NCBI RefSeq assembly: GCF_000764305.2 | Contig: NW_025930568.1 | Span: forward strand, 62,001-126,000 | Length of the DNA: 64,000 nt | Source: Hyalella azteca | Taxonomy: Eukaryota > Arthropoda > Malacostraca > Amphipoda > Hyalellidae | Direction of reading: 5' to 3' | Shown here: positions 36,231-48,200 of the stretch, in pieces | Numbering within the stretch: the first letter of the stretch is position 1 | Layout: each line of letters begins with the position of its first letter | The notes under the pieces: model-generated | Told to the model about the DNA's origin: nothing | Seen by the model: the letters and a program-made list of their open reading frames with translations, nothing else | The model's database searches: none | Made by a program: the position numbers and the translations under genes

Positions 36231-39200
36231 CTAAAATCCTTCACTTCTTAGTTTTCTTTGAGCTAATTTGATAGCTGCAACCAAACTATCCCTAAGCGCT
36301 GGAGACACGCACAGACTTCTACCGAGCTCCCCAGGAGACGTAATGCTCTCACCGTCAACTCCAACCATGTAGCAGCCCTCTGCCTCCGTCTGCGGTTCAT
36401 CGCCATCACCGGGAATGATTCTAGGTTCATTATCACAGTCAACTTTGGCTTTGGTTACAGGGTCGCACTTGCTTAAAGCTTCATCACTAGTTGCTTGGAC
36501 GGCAGGGTCAGTGCTGGTTGATGCGTCGCCGTGGCAGGACGCGACAGCTGCACCGCCACGGTCCGACATGCAAGCGGCCGCGGGGAGAGTAAGAAATTGC
36601 AGTGAGCTTTCCGGCAGCCCGTCGTGCTGAGCCGCCGACTCGTGCGTGGCGTTGCCTTCCACGTACTCTTGCACGCGCTTCATACATTGCTGTAGCTGAG
36701 AACGTAGGCAACACTATCATTAACACTTCGCTACTATCACTTTTTCTCTATACGAATTCGATAACTTTAAAGCCATACTCATATTCCCTTTAGTCATTGT
36801 GTAAGTGAATGATAGCCTTGGAATATGAACAAAAAGTACCTATACTATGGAAAGAATAAAGTTTGATTATGACAAAAAAGTAAAGCTTAAGTCCTACTGA
36901 CATTTAGTAGATGTGTGCCCTACTCACATCGACAATTTGTTGAGGCAGTCCCGAGGGCAGCTTGCGCAGCGTGATGAGCATGGGGTCGGCCGGAGTGTAG
37001 ACACGCGTCTCTAACAAGGGGAACGTGAGGAGCTGGGAGTCTCCGCCAGCACACAAGATGAACAAAATCTGAACAAAAGATGAGACGTGTAACAAGCGGT
37101 ATATGCATATGATGTGATGCAACGGCGGCATATGATGTGATGAACAGGAAAAGCTTTATTAACAAAAAGATGCACTATCACTAACGATAAATTTGGCTCT
37201 TAACCGTTAGTGTGAGCACAACAGACTTAGGCGTGATCACAAATGTAGTCCTTAACGTAGGCGTGAACCGGAACGGCCCTTACCTTAGGCGTGAGCCTGA
37301 ACGGCCCTTACCTTAGACGTGAGCCTGAACGGCCCTTACCTTAGGCGTTAGCCATAACGTGGCCCTTACCTTAGGCGTGAACCCGAACGGCCCTTACCTT
37401 AGGCGTTAGCTCTAATGTGCCCCTTACCTTAGGCGTTAACCATAACGTGGTTTTTACCTTAGGCGTGAGAACAACGGTGACTGCCACTTGGTTGGCAAGG
37501 CTGGCCCCGCAGATGGTGGCATCAACCAAGGCGAGCACGAGACGCGACTGCTGCGGGTGGGAGGGCACGAGTTTGCAGAAGAACTTGACGCGTGAATTGC
37601 AGGCGTCGCTGCGCAGGCAAGGCCTGGGCGCACTGCGCGGCTGATGCTCCAACTGCCAGCCCGCGCCCTGAGTGAACAGCATGGTAGGTATTGACATCTA
37701 TATTACGAATAATTTTGTAGGGGTAAATATGAAGGGTATATGGTGACACGTGCAACGTGCAGGAGAAAGCTTGTTTATAATTTTAGGTAGGAATATTATC
37801 ATGAAAACCAGAATAGGAAGTTTTTTTACAATGGGTATTAAATGCCCGGATTTAAAATACAACGCAACTGTAAATAAGTTCACGAATTTATCCACAAATA
37901 GGAAGAAATTAGTAATAGATGCCAGAATTTTGTGGTTTATATGCGTATAATTAATGACCAGAGAATACATTAGAATTTGCAAGGAGTCGAACAATTTTGC
38001 AGTTGACGTTGGTAGATCAAAAGGCAGCTTTAGCACGTAATAATAATATATTAACGACGTTTCGAATGTAACAACATTCATTTTCAAGTTAAGAGAAGCA
38101 TTCAATAATTAAATTATGTTGGACATAAGTGCATAATACACGTAAATAGGATACAACACAAAAATTACGAGCCAGAAAGTCTCTCCGCAAACAATCTCAA
38201 AGTTTAGACAAGTCCGGTAGTTTGGAAATAGATGGCCAGGGTCCAATCCAAAATGAAGAGGGTTCCAGCAATCATTGGTTGGTTAATGTTGGACACCTCT
38301 GCATGATGATGAATTGATGATCCTGGTGGGTCTCTCCAGCACGGTGCGAGCAATGGTCTTGTGAGTTTGTCTCAGGGGGTTCCACTGTCCTCCAGAATCA
38401 GATGGCAAGTGAGATGTTATGGTTGTTAGTATAATTACTCCAATGTAGCACAAATGAAGAAGTCTACAACCTTCGTCGAAGCAAAATTTATACCTAATTT
38501 ATCTCATCGGCCACTTGGAGGACTTCTTTTCTGCAGTGGTCATTGCTACATGTATCAATGACCACAGTCCGGAGTTTGACGTTATCATGGGTTTCACCGA
38601 GCCCAGGATAGATAAATTAAACAGGTTCCGGGAATTTCTAAACCTGCCTTTTGATCTACCAACGTCATCTGGAGAATTGTTCGACTCCTTGAAAATTGTA
38701 ATGCATTCTCTGTTCAGTAATTGTATGCATATAAAATAGGAAGAAGGATACTAACGAATGAAGATGCATTTAGCTTTTTGATGGAAATGACTGTTTGAGT
38801 AGCAGGTATTGCCTTCTTCTCTTAATTGTGATGAAGAGAATTTATCCACAATCAGAAAGATAATACCGTAACATCTTTAGATGTTTTGTGTAATGATCTG
38901 GTGCAGACAATGGCACTTAGACTGAAGTACACTAGGCAGATGATATCGTTGTACGGCAATCTTGATTCGTTCTATTCATCTTACTTTGAGGAGCCCTTGC
39001 CCAGTGTGCAGGAATAGGTCGGCCGCCCCACCGATGGGCTTCGTGACGGCGCCCAGCACGCCCCTGCCCACGCCCCCCACGAGTCCTGAGGCTGTGAACT
39101 GCTCCTGCATCACAGCTTCGAGCGGCTGCTGCGCCAGCCCTCCTATACCACCTGTAATGAATAAAACAATTAGTGATGTCAGGATCTAGTTTGCAAGCAA

Positions 39201-42200
39201 ACCAGTAGAAACTTTCGCTTTATTGAAAGTAATTGTTTCTTAAATGGACACGTAAAATTATCAATTTTAATATTCGTTATCAGTGATTTTCTTAAAAATG
39301 GGAGAATTCGGTTATCAGGAATGATATAGGCAAGCGAAGTTGGAGATATAACAACTCTAATAACATATACGAGCGGTAACTAACCAAGAAGTGATATTCC
39401 GAAAGTGGTGAGTCCAAACGCAAGTCCGTTCAGGAGGCCCTGAGGGCGAGGTGCTCGTCTGTCGTGTTCGGTGCGGGACTGATGGTCTTTGTCCAGACTC
39501 AGCCTGTCCATATTTCGGGCCACGCTCCCTGCCAGGTTTGTCAAGGACACAACCGTTCCTGCGAAAAAAATTGCAGCATAACAACTGCGCGTCTTGGGCC
39601 TCGACGGCCGTTAACACCATGAAAACAGAACTTTTAAGATATTAATATGAGGGCTAGCAAAAAATAGCATTTATCAATATGAATTCATTCCCATACAAAA
39701 CGATTCTATTATCTTGAACTCACCAGCCGTGAAATGCTTGACCAAAGATAGTGAGCCATGCGTGACGCCAGTGATGAAGGCCCAGGGGCCGTGCATGATC
39801 CCTTCATACGGCAGCTGCACGAAATCCTTAACGCCAGAGCCCACTGTCCTTGCAAATCCTCCAGGATTACCGAGGATCTCAAGAGAACCAACAACCCAAC
39901 CGGCTCTGACGAGCGCTCCTGACAAGTAGTGTTTAGCCATATTGTGTCCGAGGATGTAGCTCGTCGTGACAACCCCTGAGCGTTGGTATGGGCTGAATTC
40001 TAGAGGCGTTTGGTCCAGAGCGATGTACAACTTTACCGAAGCATGCACGCTCAGTTGAACTTGAATGCTTTGTATTTCCAGGTTCAAAATATTGAGAGGA
40101 GTGGAGAGTGAAAGCGAGCGAGACATTATCTCGTCTGTAACGGGCTCTGCAAAAGGATCATCAGCACGAATCGAAACTCTAGGGGAATCACGAGCGACAT
40201 TGCAAGAATTCGAAAATGACTGCAAGATTTCGAGTAGCGAATAAAAATAAACATCCTCGGCGTAAAGTTTGACAGGTTTTATGTTCATTACAACAGAATT
40301 GAAAGATAGCCCATGGCAGGAAGATTTTTCCACGAAAACCATGAGCATGAATCTTGCTTCGTTGTGAGCTATCTGAGCTATTCTTTCGATTGGGGTCAAT
40401 GGAGAGAAATTTGTTAGCGGCGATCGATCCTGAAACAACATCACGACAGGGAAGTCGTAATCCCCTTGTGAATGAAGTTGATTATCGATCTGCAAGTTGC
40501 CAACGAAGAAGCGAAGTTCTAGCTGCTCTCGCACTCGGTAATAAAGAGCTCGAAGTCTTTCGGACATGTCGAGTTTTGGTCTGACGCTCAGAACGACGTT
40601 ATCGGCTGTCACTCGAACCACTTCTCGAGATTCTTGGCTCAGTTTGAAGTCATCTTGCAACACGAAAGAAACTTCAGAACAAAAAAATGTGCAATAAAAT
40701 ACGGTGGTTCTCTCCGCCATGCTGGCATGTTTTTGAGTACTGAAAATTTCTGTTCGTGGAGTTTCGCCTGCGTTTGGTATCACAGCTGCGATTTTGGAAG
40801 CTACAGCAGTTTCGTCAATGAAGGAAGGGAAGTTACTGCTAGCTTCATTTTGAGCGTCATCAACACTTGGTTTTGCGTTAGCAGAAGTTTGGGTTGCAAT
40901 CCTGCTTCTGATGTCCCGTGCGGAAACTTCGACTCTGCTGGCGGTGTCCACGAACATGTGTATGACGGGGCCCAGGCGCTCAGTGTGAACCTTCACGTCC
41001 CCAATGCTGGGAATGTTCTCGAACTGGTCATACTTTTGGTACGTGTCCACACCGTGACTCCACACGAAGGCACCAGCCATACCTGTAAAAAACCGAACTT
41101 AAATGCTGCACACTAATTCTTGAAAATTCTATTACCTCGTAAAAGCCTTTAACTATTATATCTATCTAAAATTTCTCAATTAACGGCACAGTTTAAAGCC
41201 AATAGTTTGAAGTACGAATGGCTTACTCAGCGAGCAAGCAATAGATGATATGATTCTGCAATGTTGTTTGCCAAATTGGAGAGATGCAATTTTGCAGCAT
41301 TTTTCTATTGATGAAGTAAAATTTCAGCATAATGCCTATAATCAATCATCAAACAGAAACGGTTATTTAAAAAATAGAAAAGTATCTCACAGGTGTCCGT
41401 GTGAGCGAAATGCAGTCGTGGCTGCACCGAGCTCTGATCCATCGTAGAGAAAGTTTTGTTTCGATTACGGAAGGTGAAGGCGAGGCATTCGCCACTGCCA
41501 ACGTTTCGTCCAAACGATTCAGGGAAACCAAGAGACGGAGGATGCGGGGCTTCAACTACGCCAGGGCTGGTAATCGAACCTTCACCTTTGAAACACGAGA
41601 CACCAAGCTAGTTATAGGGCAAGATAATAAAATCAACTACGTTAAAAATGACTAAGAAGTATCGAACATTTAAAGTGTAACTAGTTACCCAAGCCGACTA
41701 GGCGAGCATAGATGTATTTGCAATATAAATATGAATTTTTTGACGTTTGATGGCTCACCAATTATGAGTGGCGTCATGGTGTTATTGTAGACGAGGAGCT
41801 GCGGCTTGAAGTCTTCCTGCACGACAAGCTTCACTCGCCCATCTTGCTGATGCACGGTAAGCAGATATGGAATATTGCACGTATTGAGACGACTAGCAAC
41901 AGACAAGTTATTTGTCAAGCTAGTTTTTTCGTTGTCTTTCAATCTAAGCGAAGCTGGTAGAGAGAAACTTAATCTTTGATCTCTCACGTCATTCGATGAA
42001 GGTTCTGCTATACAAAGAGGTTCACAAGAACCCATGGGACTGCATATTTGTAAGTAAGGTACGATCTCGGCCTCGACAACTCCGCCTGCAATGGCTTTAC
42101 TGAAGATCGACCTTTTTTTAGGAGGGTCAGGATCATGCAAAGACCATGACAAGAGAGGTACTTCGGTAACACAAAAGCCAGACTTGTATTTCCCGAGATC

Positions 42201-45200
42201 ATGCGACTTCCCAGCCTCGACGTTGACTTGGGACCGTATTTTTGAGCTCGGCATAACGATGCTCATGGGACGCAGCGTCATTACGTCACAAGTGTTGTTT
42301 GCAATTGTATACGTGGGCAAGAGGCGTATAATCTGAATATTTTCCTCAAAAAAGGTTTGGAGTGTAATGAAGAAACTGCTGCGAGACGTATGGATTGTGA
42401 TGCACGACGACCCACTACGCGGCAAACATCCTTCGAATTTCAGGCTGTACCATCGGTCCTCTTTAGCAATTTGCAGCAAATTTGATGTGAATGGCGAGCC
42501 ATCCTCCATCACGCCAAATCTGAAAGTCCCTTCCAACTTCGGCGGTGCAAAAACGCTATTGTTGGGAATTGTCCATGAATTTACAGGTGTAGAATTTTCA
42601 GGCAATGCATCCTCGACGGCAGCAGCTGGAGTCTCTTTGGATACACTGACAGGAGGACTCGGTGCGTCTCCGTCCTGCAGGAACACGTCCGACGATGTTT
42701 GGTTCACTACGAGAGCCCATGGACGGACGTCTACAACGATGGTGCCAAGCTGAGGGTGGAGGCTCGTGAAACCGATCTGTTGGACACGTGGACGAGTTAT
42801 TGTAACGGAGAAAATTTAATCACCATATAATTTAGAATTGGAAACTGATAGGAATTCAAAAATAAAAGTTTAGAAACCCTTTTCACAAGCGCTTCAGATT
42901 CAAGTACATCACGACTGCTGTCGAGTTTTGATTCTTATCAAGCAATCTTCAAATTGGTACTTGGATCTCAAAAATTTGTTTTTCATACACACTGACAAAC
43001 TTTCAGATATTCCAAAAAAGGGTGAGTAGAAGCTGACTAAAACGAGGTGGTGAGCGAATTGTTGAAAATCATTCAAAGGACATTCGCAAGAAAGATCTAT
43101 GAATCCAGACATCCTTCACAGGAAGGGATAGGCTCTTCTTTCACGAGATGATAGTGAGTAATTTTTTCACTACTGAAGGCAGGAAGACATGAAATATTTG
43201 AACCCAATTAACTCAGGTGGAAAAATATGGTCACAGTTTTATACGCTCTAAAACTACGCGAAATCATACGCTCTCGTACATTTAACAAATTTAGAGTTTT
43301 TACTAATGTATGCATACTTTTTGAAGCATTCATAAAAAAAGCTTTTTGAGAGTGGTTTGAGAGAACATTTTAGCACCGATACGAGGAGTCCACAGCAGCA
43401 ATCTTGAAATAAAATTCATCGTCAGTTTTGATAGCGGTTATCAGCACATGGCCAGCAAGCTATCGACAAGCAATATTTTCTTACGCGGTCTGCGTAAAAT
43501 TAACCACTTGTGTGTTTAAATAGGAGATCCGACGAGTTGAATTTCACATCATTCAATCATCAGTTGTTTGTGCAAACTTGCGTGTTTATGTTTTCTCCAG
43601 AACCATGAACGTATCTCTGTATAACTCTGCAGCATTAATGTATCTATAGTCTTGTACTTTGTACGTGAACTATACAAATTTGTACCAAGTAGCGGCTGTA
43701 GCGCTAACGGATTTAATCTTCTTTACAATTAATAAGACTCATGTGTACCTTATTGATGTAATTCTAGCGTGCTTTTAAGCATTACGTGAACCCAAGGAAC
43801 TCCAGAAAAGGATAAATAGGAATGTTTGAACAACCTGGCACCATGCGATCCAGGAGGAGTGCACACGTCACATTCATCAAATTTCATGTATAATTACGAA
43901 AATTTTTATTTCCTTTTAACCACCCTAGCAACCAACGGCGATTTCAATAAACATAAGATTGAATTGAAACATAAGATTCAATACAGTGATAACTCATAGA
44001 TCAAACTTGATCTATGAACTCAGCACACAAACCTGCAAGTCAATCTTAGGCTGGTAAGTACAGTGCAGAGCTCCGCGCTGCCCCACAGACTCCCCAATGT
44101 AGGGCCAGCGTCGGGCGGGGCTGTCGTGAAGCTCTTCAATTATTTCAGTCAAGTCCACCGCGTCGCCGGCCACCTGCAAGCGCATCTGCACAGGAATTGA
44201 AGTAAGCCAAGCGAATATCATGATAGCCTTCTTGTGCTTCAGCTACTGGACTCAAAATAACTCAGATACTTAATTAATTGATGAGATCCCAAACTGAAAT
44301 CTCAAATGTAAGCAAAAAGAATTAATAGTAATTCAAGGTGTCAACGTAAAACATGACAGCCGCGTGAATCAATAACTACAGCCAATGGAAATTCAAAACA
44401 TGTATATGTATATATCCTATTTGAACGATTGAATTTTTATATGCCTCATCAGTTTACATCCGTTATAATTTTTACTAATGGTTCTCCATTTACCAGGCCT
44501 TCTTACATCAGTTTCATCAGTTGAGTCATTCTAATTCGTTACCCTTCAACCCTCTGATTACTGACGATAATCCCAGTCACTACATCTTAGTACTAAAAAA
44601 GGGTAATTTATCTTTAGACCAGTTTAACTTTAACCACAATCCAAACACCAGTAACATTTTTTAAAGATATATAAAACAATTGAAGCCACGTGTCTAGTGA
44701 TCACGTAATTCAATTACAAGCCCGTAATCAATGCTGCCTCATAATAATTATATCGTGCCTTGTTTCGAATAAAAAAGAGAGTTTAATAATTTAAAATCAA
44801 TTATGGCTTTTAGTCCCAAATTTATTGAGAGGAATGGGAGGGCTGATGACCAACTGACCTGTTCAGTCATGGTCTTATGGAGCGGAATTGGAGGGCTGGA
44901 TAGAGGCAGTTCAGGCCTGAGCTGAAATGTGAGATGATGAGAGACGGAAGCCTCGCAGCCTCTGAGGCACTGCCACTCTCCACAGCCAGGCACGGTCAGC
45001 TGAATTGAGATAAAAATTACAGTTGGATCCAGTCTCGTTAGTGAAGCATACGTTGAACACGTTAATAATCAACACACCAAACCAAATGTTTTGAATTACA
45101 ACAAAACTCAGACCGGAAAAATGAAACTCCAGACTGACAGTGGAGCTCATTAACACATTTATTGGCCTTTCGAGAAATAATATACCACCTCATGAAAGTT

Positions 45201-48200
45201 TAAAGTAATTTTTATTTTAAAATTTATTACTGGCTATAAAATGATGACAATGAGAATAATTTCGAAATTTTCAACGAGCTTCAAAAAGTGATATTAGGTG
45301 GGAACATGGAATGGTTGAAATATTTAACGATTTTTAATTCACTTGCTTTCTTGCCCGCGCTACTCTTGATAAAGTTCAGTACCCCTGAAAGACGCAAATG
45401 AAGTTTAGACATTTTGATGACGGTAATTTATTCATATAGCAAACACTGCATTGCGATAGGATGAAAGATCATTCATTACCTGTTGGGACTGGCGGGTGGC
45501 GGGAGTAGCGACGTGCAGTATGAGGGAGCGTGGCAAGTGGGAGCGCACCACAAACTGGGGACTCACCACCAGCAGGGACCGCCATACGCTCCCTACGCGC
45601 TGGCGCAGCACGCGGCAGAATACCAGTGAACTTTCGCCCTAAAAAACCAAAGGCTCATCAATTCAATATAAAGTTATGGAGGACATTGATAGGCGAAAGT
45701 TTATTACAAGTCTCAGGTGTAATGAACTTTTTAATAAACGTCTCAGGTGTAATAAAGATAGAAAAGCCTACGAATTAAATCGATAACAATATCCCGTAGT
45801 GTCTTTTTTCAAGTACGGCGTAGCAAATTTCAATGACAAGTATTAAGAACTCAGCTATTGTCCTATGGGTCCTGTAAGAATCTTGGTTAAAAAGTGCTGC
45901 AAAATCTGGTAAGTTCAACAATACCAGGAGTAGGGATTTGCTTCAATACGACGAGAGGGAGGCGTAAGTAATACGGTGTGATACTCGCCTTTATCCTGGA
46001 GGGCAGCTTGATCAAGACGTTGTCTCTGAAGGCGACGACGCCTTCAGACCGCACGGGCACGGCGTCAGACCATGACGGGGAGCCTGGTGATGGCAGTGAC
46101 ACGGACTGGCCGCCGCCCACACGGAAACGCACGCTCTGCACTTCTGTGGCCGCCGACTCCATGTTTGAGTGCGGCCTGTCCAACAAAATCTCATGAGTTT
46201 GATGGCCATTATAGTCATTAATTAATGATATATTCGCGATTTTTCTCACGAACTCCTGGTGTCGATTGTTCTTGGTAGGAGATATTGTCTTTTGGAGACC
46301 ATTTGAATGATTACTGGATGAACTCACAACTAATCGATATTTGGAAGTAAAAAATTTATATAAATCGTTCATCAATAAATGTTTAATCTACGTAGCTTAG
46401 GACACTCTAGGATTATTATGACCTCATTCAACGTCACATAGATGACAGAAGGACTCACTTGACAGTGTAGCAGTTTTCTTGTGATCTGTTGAAGGTTGGC
46501 TCGGCGGTGACGAACTTCACGTCAAGCGGATCACGAGTGCAGTTGGCAATGGTGAGGAGACTGGAGAACGTCACGAGGAGGTAATGTTCATCCCTCGGCT
46601 TACTGACGGTCACCACGACCTGCACGTTCTGTGCGCTGCTCGAAGAGGCAGCCGACGACAAGGCGCTGTTGTTGCAAGTCACCTGTACACCGAACAAATT
46701 TGAGAGACATTACAGATAGTTTTGTGCCAACATTAAGTATTTCGTCATTCAGCTGACTGAGTAAAGTAATTCGACTGAGTTTTTTTGTGAAAAAAATCTT
46801 TTAAACAAACCAGAGAAAAAATATGCAAGGAATGAAAATGCACGGTTATTTGGCTAGCATTAATCTAAGACGACACAACACTCACGAACGATCCTTCTTT
46901 ATCGATAGAGAAAGGCTTGGACCACTTGTACCGGCCACCGTCCCGACACACCCTCAAGAGGAGGGGCTTGAGGTGACTCCTCCAGCTGTAGGTGAGGGCT
47001 TTGCCAGCCTGCAGCGCGAGGCCTTCCTGAGTGTCTGCCTGTCGCAGGACGAGGCCCTGATGGGTGGCGTTACGCAGAATGTAGCGGCAGAACAAAGGGC
47101 GGCGAGAGAGGCGGTGCTGCTCGGTCACAGGACCTAAAATACAAACAGTATTTGGAATAGAAAGATAAAAAAGCTCAGTTATTCAAAGCTTAGTTAGAAA
47201 AATGGTTCGCTCAGCATAATAACGGAATTGGTGATAACGTCACAAATTAGATTTTTATTGGGTAGATAGGAGTACTAAGTTATTTTTGAAAGAACAAAAC
47301 TACCTTTCTGGACATCTTGGGTGGCTGTAAAATTCCTGGTCCAAAGCTGTTGCGCGAGCGAGAGCGTGAGGAGCATGGACTGACTGAGGCGCAGCAGCAG
47401 CGGTTTACAGAAGACCTGCACGTCGACGCAGTTCGGCTTGTCGTCACTCAAACTCTCATGAGTGATGGCCTTGACGTGCACGTTCGTGGCATCCATGAGG
47501 GAGCAGCTCGTCAGGAAACCATAGTCTAGCACAGACATTCTGATGCACGAGCGCGCGTTGCAACACATGCTCGAGCTCCAGGCTTGCCCATGAATTTTTG
47601 TCGCTTCAAAATAGATTGTTAGAAACTCGTGCTCGTCGGGGAGTTCTTCTACGAGGTCAAAGTTCTGAAGCTCAGGCGGAAGCTTCATGCCGGCCAAGCA
47701 ACGTTGGTTTTGCAGTCCAATTTCCAACGTATGCAAACTGAAATAAAATTGTTTCTGAGGACACAACGGGATAGAAAACACAGAATCCACTCGAATACAC
47801 GCAGCGAGGGCCGTGGCTGGCACTAAAACTCGGCCGACGGGACCCTGTCGATCATCCTCCCAATAGTCCAGGTAAATTCTCCATGTCGCAGCAACCGCCA
47901 CACGATGTTTCTCATAGAGGCTCGGAAGTTCTAGATGGCAGGGCTCGCACTCCGAGAGTTCAAATTCTCGGTACGTGAGGAACTCGGCTCGCAACGAGTC
48001 GTAGTACTGCAGAGCGCAGGAAACCTTGTCGTTGGAACTGCTGTCGGTGGTGGCTGTGGTCACGTCTGATGCCGCCACGAAGGGAACGGGGTAGATGTCC
48101 ACGCGAGTGAGAGCCCGCGGTTCCGGGTAGCACCAGGTCATCGTGCCGGAGCCGTTGTCGAAGAGGATCTGGTACGGCTTCGGCTCTTTATTGGACGAGT

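Larger units (their letters stand above)
36231..42776 (-). other. VPS13B: VPS13B exons 31-38 of this window (APT1/SHR-BD and C-terminus)
   Basis: Exons: 41759-42776, 41391-41585, 39724-41082, 39385-39558, 38985-39151, 37458-37667, 36928-37068, 36231-36695. Exon 31 starts IGFTSLHPQLGTIVVDVRPW, equivalent to the human LLIELLPWALLINES block. Exon 33 encodes VQLSVHASVKLYIALDQTPL and the amphipathic ATG2-like C-terminal segment that in this family contacts membranes. Exons 34 and 35 complete GISLLGGIGGLAQQP and VTKPIGGAADLFLHTGQGLL. Exons 36 and 37 hold the final beta-rich PH-like part. Exon 38 is poorly conserved and acidic, ending KLAQRKLRSEGF. Confidence 0.88.

Noticed and set aside
37371..37457. 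Read-through extension of VPS13B exon 36 into the repeat array as the main isoform
   Set aside because: Human VPS13B continues directly from the exon end to the next exon without the added TPK repeats; extension is kept only as a possible alternative.
45887..46375. Reading straight through the GC donor into the following open frame
   Set aside because: The extended frame soon stops and loses similarity, while the GC-AG splice restores the conserved block.
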